In this document: piece after piece, positions 1 through 6,550 of the stretch
Layout of the letters: every line of letters begins with the position of its first letter
Numbering within the stretch: the first letter of the stretch is position 1
Source of the DNA: an uncultured Prevotella sp.
Lineage (GTDB): Bacteria; Bacteroidota; Bacteroidia; Bacteroidales; Bacteroidaceae
Length of the DNA: 12,191 bases
Direction: 5' to 3'
NCBI GenBank assembly: GCA_934217675.1
Contig: CAKQCV010000069.1
Coordinates: 1 to 12,191 of the forward strand
Position numbers and translations under genes: made by a program
Notes under the pieces: generated by a model
What the model was told of the DNA's origin: nothing
What the model saw: only the letters and a program-made list of their open reading frames with translations
Databases searched by the model: none

Positions 1-1833
1 GTTTTGACCGGTCGTGGTTTTCACAGCGTAAGAGAGTTTCTCTTTGACCCTTTCTGCCTCACTGGATTCCGGATCAAGATGGTGATCCAAGAAATACTGA
101 CGGGTATACTTTTCCGCATTCCGTTCTGATAACATACCGATGGTTCCTGCACGAAAAACATGATCGTAGCCAAACTTTTCTCGAACGAATTCATGCGCCT
201 TCCATTGTTCTTCACTTGAGAAGTTCAGATCGATGTCTGGCTCTTTTTCACCGTTCAAACCAAAGAAGGCTTCAAATGGGATTGCAAATCCGTCTCTGTC
301 CATGATCCTTCCACAGATCGGGCAGTTCCTTGCAGGCAAGTCTGCACCAATACGATACTGGGCTGCATTGACAGCAAAGTCGGCGTAACGGCAGGCTGTA
401 CAGCGATAATGAGGGGGCAATGGATTGATCTCGGAAATGCCTGTCAACCAGGCAACGAGCGAAGAGCCAACTGTCCCGCGGGTACCAACTGGATACCCAT
501 CTCTTTTGGATTGCCCTACAGCAAGTCTGGCTGTCTCGAAGATTGTCCATGATTCCTGTCGGTCTATTATCGCCAATTCATCTCTCAGGCGCTCCTCAAC
601 CTGTGGCGGAAGTGAATCCCCATAAAACGAATGCGCTTGTATCATGGCTTCCCCAGAAATGTGTTCTTTCGCGTCCAGTAAAACAGGATAGGATTTACCT
701 TCATCCGGGAATAATGCCAGATGGCTGTCAACAAGATTCGCAATCCGCCTTGGCGCATCAATCACGATTTCCTTAGCGACATCTTTGCCAAGAAAGTGGA
801 ATGCTTCGAGCATTTCAGCCGTTGTTCTAAAATGGTATAACGGCTGAGGTTCTGTGTCCAGAATGCCGGTGTTGTATCTGATCACGGCCCTGCAAACAGC
901 ATCCTCCGGATCAAGGTAGCGGGCATCGCCGACAGCAACAACCGGGATTCCGATCTCATTTCCGAGCAGTATGGTGTCAGATACTTGTTGGCGGAGTTGA
1001 ATTTGTTCCACCGGATCATCTGTCACATTTTCAACAGGTTCAATCTCCAGATAATCGTAAAAAGCAGCAATGCGCATAAGCACTTCAGCAGAAATGCCCT
1101 CATAAATGCTTCGGGCGATTTCGCCCCCATCACAGGCACTGCCAATTAGCAATCCATCACGATGTGTCTGGATCCACTTTCTCGGAATGCAGGGGAATCC
1201 TTTATAACAGTATGTATGACTGAGTGATATCAGTTGATTCAAGTGGATAATGCCGACCCTGTTCGTCGCCAGAAGCATGACAGGATACCCATCTTCCACC
1301 GGGCTATCTTCTGAGGGGAGCATAAAGCCTTCGCAGCCGGGGAGAAGTTTGATCTGCTTCTTGGCTGCTTCCTGAAATGCAGCCGGGAAGGACTGAACAA
1401 CGCCAAAATCCGTAACAGCGATAGCCGTATGCCCCCATTCAGCCGCCCGGCTGATGTATTGAGCTGCCGAAGCAACGCCATCAGCCGATGACATTCCGGT
1501 TCTTAAATGCAACTCAATTCTCTTTTCCAACTCAGAGTCCTGTCTTCCCATAATTCTTTTTTCTTCCCGCATCAATACCGCCTCCGTATTATCTTCGGGC
1601 GATTCCATCTGTGTTTTCCTCGCATAACCAGCAGCGGATAGAAGCTCATCCAATGAAACACCCAGAATATCTGCCAGGCGGCAGCAAGTTGCAATTCTCG
1701 GCTTTGCGTTGCCGTTTTCCCATTTGGAGACTGCCTTGTCAGAAACGCCAATCAGCTTACCGAGTTGAAACTGCGAAAAGCCCAGTTCTGTCCTCAGTTT
1801 TGTGACCAGATTTCCAAACGCATAATCCCGCAT
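1..1833 (-). CDS. XRE helix-turn-helix fused to PHP/PolC-type DNA polymerase III alpha (3' end missing)
   Basis: The frame is open for 611 codons from ATG 1833 to the window edge, so the C-terminus (thumb and rest of the palm) is missing. I translated it directly. Residues about 5-66 form a typical XRE/Cro-type DNA-binding domain, including SDKAVSKWENG at 31-41. After a linker of about 40 residues comes a PolC-type PHP region at about 105-370, then the start of the polymerase core: VGTRGTVGSS (449-458), NPLPPHY (470-476), zinc cysteines 478, 481, 504 and 507, and PDIDLNF (532-538), which carries two of the three catalytic aspartates (533, 535). The polymerase part closely resembles Firmicutes PolC, but the OB and 3'-5' exonuclease domains are absent. 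Three PHP metal ligands are changed: HLHT to HLRT (Arg111), TDH to TDF (Phe143), GDxH to GDAR (Arg305), so PHP catalysis is probably lost. An accessory polymerase is inferred, not the replicative one. Confidence 0.88.
   Translation of the reverse strand, partial: MRDYAFGNLVTKLRTELGFSQFQLGKLIGVSDKAVSKWENGNAKPRIATCCRLADILGVSLDELLSAAGYARKTQMESPEDNTEAVLMREEKRIMGRQDSELEKRIELHLRTGMSSADGVASAAQYISRAAEWGHTAIAVTDFGVVQSFPAAFQEAAKKQIKLLPGCEGFMLPSEDSPVEDGYPVMLLATNRVGIIHLNQLISLSHTYCYKGFPCIPRKWIQTHRDGLLIGSACDGGEIARSIYEGISAEVLMRIAAFYDYLEIEPVENVTDDPVEQIQLRQQVSDTILLGNEIGIPVVAVGDARYLDPEDAVCRAVIRYNTGILDTEPQPLYHFRTTAEMLEAFHFLGKDVAKEIVIDAPRRIANLVDSHLALFPDEGKSYPVLLDAKEHISGEAMIQAHSFYGDSLPPQVEERLRDELAIIDRQESWTIFETARLAVGQSKRDGYPVGTRGTVGSSLVAWLTGISEINPLPPHYRCTACRYADFAVNAAQYRIGADLPARNCPICGRIMDRDGFAIPFEAFFGLNGEKEPDIDLNFSSEEQWKAHEFVREKFGYDHVFRAGTIGMLSERNAEKYTRQYFLDHHLDPESSEAERVKEKLSYAVKTTTGQN
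1581..1585 (-). promoter_or_regulatory. Possible internal ribosome binding site within the XRE-PolC gene
   Basis: On the minus strand GGAGG lies 8 bases before an in-frame ATG at 1572 (Met88). That start falls in the linker between the XRE domain and the PHP/polymerase region, so it would give a polymerase without the DNA-binding domain. Motif and spacing are visible; use as a start is inferred. The sequence also simply encodes linker residues, so it may be chance. Confidence 0.35.
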
Positions 1834-1840
1834 TGCCTCA

Positions 1841-1846
1841 CCTCCT
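1841..1846 (-). promoter_or_regulatory. Ribosome binding site of the XRE-PolC gene
   Basis: The minus strand reads AGGAGGTGA, with AGGAGG 7 bases before ATG 1833. This near-perfect site fixes the start so that the XRE domain is included. Translation here does not depend on the upstream gene, whose stop is 80 bases away. Confidence 0.75.
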
Positions 1847-1849
1847 GAC

Positions 1850-1865
1850 GTGAAAAGCATATCAC
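1850..1865. promoter_or_regulatory. Imperfect 16-bp palindrome, candidate XRE operator
   Basis: The + strand reads GTGAAAAGCATATCAC. Six-base arms match at 5 of 6 positions around a 4-base centre. It lies directly upstream of the ribosome binding site of a gene whose product begins with an XRE domain, and it covers the candidate -10 element, so autoregulation is possible. No second copy was noticed in the gap. The symmetry is modest and could be chance. Confidence 0.25.
1856..1864 (-). promoter_or_regulatory. Candidate extended -10 promoter element of the XRE-PolC gene
   Basis: The minus strand reads TGATATGCT, that is TGn followed by TATGCT (4 of 6 to TATAAT). Transcription would start near 1849, leaving a very short leader before the AGGAGG. 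No good -35 hexamer lies 16-18 bases upstream, only a T-rich stretch. The gene may equally be read through from the upstream operon, as no terminator is visible in 1834-1913. Confidence 0.25.
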
Positions 1866-1913
1866 AAGAAAAAGATAAAAAACAGTAGGCAAGTATCGAA
1901 GGAAAGTAGAGCT

Positions 1914-4037
1914 TCAATCTTCGGACGCACAGTACGGGCAAATAGGGCTCACCCTGTCTGGATTCACACGCATCGGAACAATATTCTTATATTGAAAAAG
2001 GCTATCGTGCCGGAAGAAGCTGCTTTCATCATTGGAGTTTTTTCCATCAAGCTCATTGCACATTTTTTGTCGAGTCTCAGCTGACAGTCCATAGCTGAGA
2101 TATTTATAGGACGAACCGCATTTTGAACATGTAGTGTTGATTACCTGCAAATTATCACAGTGGTAGCACACATATCCGCCATTTTTATCTTGAATCATCT
2201 GCTCTCCACAGCAAGGACACCTGTCTCGTTCCATTTCGGTGATGAATCGAAGCAACATTAGCCGAAGTCTGCGATACGAATTTATGTCATACATTGAGAT
2301 AGGGCAAAATGCTATGTCTCCAGAAGAGGAATACCCGTAATCAGTAACTGCTTGTTCATTTGGTCTGCAAAGCGGCATACAAATTGAAGCCGCATCAGCA
2401 TGATAGTGCTCCTTGATTTCCTTAACTTTTGATTTCATTTCATCCACAAAGCGAACCTGGCTTTGGTCATCCAATGCAGCAAGCGTGGGGACAATCACAA
2501 TGAAATGATGAGGCGCTTGCTTAGAAGCATTTTCCTCAGTCATTACTTGCCTTAACGATATGTACTTTCTGGCTTCTACCGTCTGTTGTTCGCCTCTGCT
2601 TTCTCTGGTTTTCAGCCTTCTGGCAAAATTTTCGATTTCCGAATCCATGAGTTTTTGGTGCCAGTGTATTGCCTGACCATCAAAGAAAAAGCAACCATCC
2701 GCGGTTCCCGCTTCAATCGGGCTGCAAATCTGTCTGCTGACAGTAATATGATAATCGACTTCCTGCCCAACCTCGACCTGAATGAGATTTTTTTGAATGT
2801 TGCTCCTAACGTAAGCAGCGTCCGATTTCCGAATAAAGTGATTTGGTGCTTCTTCTTCAAAGCCAAGAGAATGTGCCGCAAAACCGATCAGTGTCAGTAG
2901 AAAGCTTGTATAAGCAGTATTTAGATCGCACGCAGCTATTTTTGCGCCAACTTCACCAATGCGAGGCTCAGTATAGATTTTATGCATGACGGCCATCAGA
3001 GGAGACCAGAGAAGGTATACCCTGTGATAGTTCTTATCCATTCTAAGAATATTCGTGGGCAATAATAATCCTGTGATTGGTTTGGTTTTATGAAGTAGGC
3101 GATACAAGCGGGTCTGCTTTAATTCTCGGTATCTTCTCAGCAACTGTGTAGCACGCCGCAATTCTTCCGCGACTCTTTTTGCCTGATTATTCTGTTCTTC
3201 ATAATCGTCTTCAGAGTTTTCGTGACGCCCCATCATTGTGTTGACACATCTTTGGTGACTGAGATCAAATCCGAAACTCGCGGTTGAAACACCACTGCTC
3301 ATCAGGATCCCGTTCAGTTGATCTTTTATTTGCTGGAGATCTCGACAAAGTCTGCACAGGAACCGTAATGCTATATCAATAACTGTTTTTACGACACGGT
3401 TCTCATAAATCTGAAAATCATCATCCTCAATTCTGGAAAACAATCGTGCCGGTTTCAAACCGGTTGCAGTACGGGCTTCCCAATCCTCATTATGGGCAGC
3501 GAGGTATGGTATAGCTTCATGCCCGATTCTTTTTACCGCATCAACAGGCCGAATTTCATTAACAGATTTCAGGTGGGATTTCGGCCGCTTGCAGATATTT
3601 CGTAAAGCGGGCAGACATTCGATAAGCTGCTGAAGCATTTCGCTGTTATCCGCAATTTTCAACGACAGCCTGTCAAACAAATGCAGCCAACCAAACTGAA
3701 CCCATTCGATTTCACGCATGTCAGCGAAATCATCGTGACATCGCGTTTTTTCATTGATAAAATCAATGTATGCTCTGGCATCTTTTTCCTCCATTAAAGG
3801 ATAAATTGGCTGAAGCAAATATTGATGCCATTGTTCTCCCTCTCGAATCGAAATCCTGACAGCGCCGCTGCACTCAACCGTTCTTTCATCAGAAGGGAAT
3901 ACTTGTTCATCGTTAACTTTGATTTCGTCAGGTATGGAGGACAGGCACAGCTTGCCTACAGGAGAGAGAGACTTGGCAATCTCTCCCTCCCGCAGTTCTA
4001 TTGTCTCAAAAGGTGTCTGATATTTGAGCGTTGTCAT
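1914..4037 (-). CDS. DUF2357/McrC-like protein with C-terminal zinc ribbons
   Basis: 707 residues from ATG 4037. The start is set by AGGAG at 4050-4046, 8 bases upstream. A GTG at 4046 is in frame but overlaps that ribosome site, so it is not preferred. The middle region looks like DUF2357, the family found in McrC-like partners of McrB-type NTPases: YENRVVK at 211-217 (compare the usual DxPENRFVK pattern) and a GLLLPTN...VYLLW stretch at about 323-344. The segment near 245-310 is charged and probably helical. The C-terminus has four CxxC pairs (607/610, 624/627, 637/640, 700/703), enough for two zinc sites. I see no clear PD-(D/E)xK nuclease signature, so it may be an inactive or strongly diverged McrC. 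It follows the McrB-like gene by 24 bases, the usual B-then-C order. The family call is moderate; the zinc-ribbon call is strong. Confidence 0.7.
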   Translation of the reverse strand: MTTLKYQTPFETIELREGEIAKSLSPVGKLCLSSIPDEIKVNDEQVFPSDERTVECSGAVRISIREGEQWHQYLLQPIYPLMEEKDARAYIDFINEKTRCHDDFADMREIEWVQFGWLHLFDRLSLKIADNSEMLQQLIECLPALRNICKRPKSHLKSVNEIRPVDAVKRIGHEAIPYLAAHNEDWEARTATGLKPARLFSRIEDDDFQIYENRVVKTVIDIALRFLCRLCRDLQQIKDQLNGILMSSGVSTASFGFDLSHQRCVNTMMGRHENSEDDYEEQNNQAKRVAEELRRATQLLRRYRELKQTRLYRLLHKTKPITGLLLPTNILRMDKNYHRVYLLWSPLMAVMHKIYTEPRIGEVGAKIAACDLNTAYTSFLLTLIGFAAHSLGFEEEAPNHFIRKSDAAYVRSNIQKNLIQVEVGQEVDYHITVSRQICSPIEAGTADGCFFFDGQAIHWHQKLMDSEIENFARRLKTRESRGEQQTVEARKYISLRQVMTEENASKQAPHHFIVIVPTLAALDDQSQVRFVDEMKSKVKEIKEHYHADAASICMPLCRPNEQAVTDYGYSSSGDIAFCPISMYDINSYRRLRLMLLRFITEMERDRCPCCGEQMIQDKNGGYVCYHCDNLQVINTTCSKCGSSYKYLSYGLSAETRQKMCNELDGKNSNDESSFFRHDSLFQYKNIVPMRVNPDRVSPICPYCASED

Positions 4038-4045
4038 GGTTACCA

Positions 4046-4050
4046 CTCCT
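4046..4050 (-). promoter_or_regulatory. Ribosome binding site deciding the start of the DUF2357 gene
   Basis: The minus strand reads AGGAG followed by 8 bases and ATG 4037. The in-frame GTG at 4046-4044 shares its first base with this motif and has no usable site of its own, so the downstream ATG is chosen. Confidence 0.65.
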
Positions 4051-4061
4051 GAAATGAAGGA

Positions 4062-6545
4062 TCAATTAAGTTCGTTCAGACGCTTCCGAATTAACCGAAG
4101 GGTTTTTTCATAGTCCTTGCAGACATCTTCCAGTGCCATAAATCCTTCTGAGTTGTCGCTGGTCAATACCTTTCTGATAATCTTGGTTGAAATCTGAGCA
4201 TCCAAAGCATCGTTAAGGGATCCGCCCGCCGCGACATATACGGCGACGAACTTTATCGTTTGCGTCACAATACGGTTGCCGAACGATAGATCAAAGTACT
4301 GCATTAGTACAGTATCTATCGCCTCAAGCCGCTCTTCCACCTGTTCTCTTTTACCTTCTCCTGCGCCTTCAAACAGTTGCTGCAATATCTCTACGGAAAT
4401 GAAGCCTGGTTGGGCTTTATGGTCATAAGAGCCTTCCGGTTTGCCTTTTTTGTTCAGAGAAATAACCTGCGCACGGTCATAAACTTTATCGCTGACCTCA
4501 AACGTAGATTCATCCTGATTCGCTGTTCCAATAAACCATATATTGGTCGTCACTCGAATCTTTCTTCCGTCCACGAGATCTTTCGCGCCAATCAAAGCCC
4601 CCAAACGAGCAAGTTGGTCGAAAAGTGCCTTTTCTTCCTGCTCCGAAAGCGAGACCTTCGAGTCGCCTTGACGTTCTCTTTGTTTCTTTTGCCAGATTTC
4701 AAACGCAGTAGTGTTGACCACCCTTAGTTTTTTTTCAACATCAGAAGACAACTCCGTCGGCAAGGTTCTCATGTCTGTTGAAACAAGATCAATAAGCCAT
4801 TTCTTCTGATCAGGTTCCTGAAGGATGGCAAGGAAGTCGGAGAAGTAGTACTCAATTCTCGCCAGGTTCATTTCGTCAAGGACTATGAATGTAGGAATGT
4901 CCGGAGCTTTCCCGCTTCTATACAGCTCGATTGTAAAGGTCTTAGCATTGAACAGTTTATTGAAATCGTTGTAATATCCAAGTAGTTCATTTCGGTCACG
5001 CCATGAAGACTCAACCGGGATTAGATGATGATCCCCGGAGATTGCCTTGGAGAATATTCTCGGCAGACTGGATTTTCCTGTACCAGACATGCCTTCAAGC
5101 ATAATCAATCTGCTAACCGCCATGCCTGCAAGGAACGCTCGGATATCATTCCTTGTATAGTACAAACGTTCACCAGCATTGCCGCTTCCAGCGTATGAAT
5201 ACACCAGTTCCACCAATTCCTTAAGTGTTTTTATAGGGGGTCTTCGTCTGTGCTCAGTCCAATGCTTCTGGCAGTTGGAACCAGCTTCGGTCTCATCGTC
5301 TATCTTTGTCAGAGCGGGACAAATGTTGCCGGTCCTGTTTTCAAGCGCTTTTTTGTTTTTCTCCAGTTCATTCAACAAATGCTCATTTAACGCATATGTC
5401 GCGTCCAATTCCCGGCGGACAGCTGCAAGCTCACTATTGAGTCTGCGTCCAGCCATGGCCTGGTCTCTGAAAGTGTCGCGATCGTGCTCGGCTTCCCGCA
5501 GTTGATTTTCGAGTTTGTTGCATAATGCCGCCTGGCTTTGAAGCTGGCGAACACTTTCAACATCCGGATAATCATCCAAAAGATCCCGTTGCACCTCCAG
5601 TTGGGAGGTGAGCTGCCTAATGCGTTCCAAGAGTTCTTTCATGGAATATATACGACTGCTTCCATCAGGTTCTTGCACTTCAGTTCGGATTTCATCCACT
5701 TGAACCTGCAATGTGACAAACTGACTGCGAAGTGAATTATAGTCGGCAAGAAGCTGATCATACGCGGACACCTTGCCATCAAGTTCGCGCTTTAGCTGTT
5801 CACAATAGGCTGGATTCGCCGTGCTGTAAAGCTCGCGCTGCCGCTGTAAAGCCTCTTTTTCACCCTGGAAGTCCTCTCTATCAAGTTTTAAAAGCTTCTG
5901 TTCTTTTTTTAGTTTAGCGCAGTCAGCTTGTAGCTGCCCTTCCCGCTCTTCGAGATTCTTGCTTTGCTTATCAAGAGAATCGCTAAGTTCATGAAGAGCC
6001 TCTCGCGCTCTGGCTTTAGCCTGATCTCGCGTTTTTGCCGCTTCAGCCGTTGCTTCAGCAGCTTGCTTTTCCGCTTTCTTCTGTGCTTCGGCTGTAATCC
6101 TTTCTGCTTCCTGTTCAGCTTTTGTCTTAACAGACTCGACCTCGGAAACAGCCTTATCCCTAGCTGCTTCCGCTTCCCGTTGCTGTTTTAACAAGGAATC
6201 GAGTTCTGCGCGTGCTGGTTCAAGTTGCGCATTCACATCAGCAAGAGCAGAACGCGCTGATTCAGCGTCGGCGGCGGCGTGTTCTGCTTTTGCTTTTTCA
6301 TCATCCACCATGCCCTGATACATGGTGATTTCCTCATCGAGTTGTTTGATAAGAGTCTCCTTCTTGGCAGCAAATTCCGACTCAGTGGAGCTGTTCTTCA
6401 CCTCAGTAGTTGTTACTACTGGGGTATAAGTTTCTGACGCTAGGGCGACCGCTCCCGAAGCGACCTCGGAATCAGTGTTTTCAGGCTTTTGCGGCGTCAC
6501 TTGCTGCGGTTTTTTGTAGGGTTGACGTTTTGCCTTTTTGGCCAT
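4062..6545 (-). CDS. Long coiled coil fused to McrB-like AAA+ NTPase
   Basis: 827 residues from ATG 6545. After a basic, Pro/Gln-rich N-terminus, residues about 55-405 are a long Glu/Ala/Lys/Gln-rich stretch of coiled-coil type, with an almost pure Ala/Glu/Lys part at about 140-185. The AAA+ domain follows: Walker A GMSGTGKSS (485-493), Walker B FIVLDEMN (Asp557, Glu558), sensor-like IGTANQDEST (672-681) and a DRA motif (690-692) likely to hold the arginine finger. The DEMN and GTxN patterns place it with McrB-type AAA+ motors. E. coli McrB has NTAD at its GTP-recognition site; here it is NQDE, so nucleotide preference may differ. An insertion of about 80 residues (580-662) separates Walker B from the sensor. 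McrB hexamers drive and regulate McrC nucleases, and the next gene is a DUF2357/McrC-like protein, so the two are probably partners. Confidence 0.88.
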   Translation of the reverse strand: MAKKAKRQPYKKPQQVTPQKPENTDSEVASGAVALASETYTPVVTTTEVKNSSTESEFAAKKETLIKQLDEEITMYQGMVDDEKAKAEHAAADAESARSALADVNAQLEPARAELDSLLKQQREAEAARDKAVSEVESVKTKAEQEAERITAEAQKKAEKQAAEATAEAAKTRDQAKARAREALHELSDSLDKQSKNLEEREGQLQADCAKLKKEQKLLKLDREDFQGEKEALQRQRELYSTANPAYCEQLKRELDGKVSAYDQLLADYNSLRSQFVTLQVQVDEIRTEVQEPDGSSRIYSMKELLERIRQLTSQLEVQRDLLDDYPDVESVRQLQSQAALCNKLENQLREAEHDRDTFRDQAMAGRRLNSELAAVRRELDATYALNEHLLNELEKNKKALENRTGNICPALTKIDDETEAGSNCQKHWTEHRRRPPIKTLKELVELVYSYAGSGNAGERLYYTRNDIRAFLAGMAVSRLIMLEGMSGTGKSSLPRIFSKAISGDHHLIPVESSWRDRNELLGYYNDFNKLFNAKTFTIELYRSGKAPDIPTFIVLDEMNLARIEYYFSDFLAILQEPDQKKWLIDLVSTDMRTLPTELSSDVEKKLRVVNTTAFEIWQKKQRERQGDSKVSLSEQEEKALFDQLARLGALIGAKDLVDGRKIRVTTNIWFIGTANQDESTFEVSDKVYDRAQVISLNKKGKPEGSYDHKAQPGFISVEILQQLFEGAGEGKREQVEERLEAIDTVLMQYFDLSFGNRIVTQTIKFVAVYVAAGGSLNDALDAQISTKIIRKVLTSDNSEGFMALEDVCKDYEKTLRLIRKRLNELN

Positions 6546-6550
6546 ATTTT

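Noticed and set aside
1..1833. Chromosomal replicative polC
   Set aside because: The N-terminus is an XRE domain, the OB and exonuclease domains are missing, and the PHP ligands are changed; the neighbours are accessory genes.
2586..2900. Plus-strand open frame of 104 codons inside the DUF2357 gene
   Set aside because: It lies wholly antisense to a well-supported gene, lacks a ribosome site, and its translation shows no domain-like pattern. Other plus-strand frames across the window are rejected for the same reason.
4035..4046. GTG 4046 as start of the DUF2357 gene
   Set aside because: It overlaps the ribosome binding site used by ATG 4037.
5345..6400. SMC/Rad50-like ATPase because of the long coiled coil
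   Set aside because: The ATPase is a single C-terminal AAA+ domain with a DEMN Walker B and McrB-like sensor; there is no ABC signature motif or split head.
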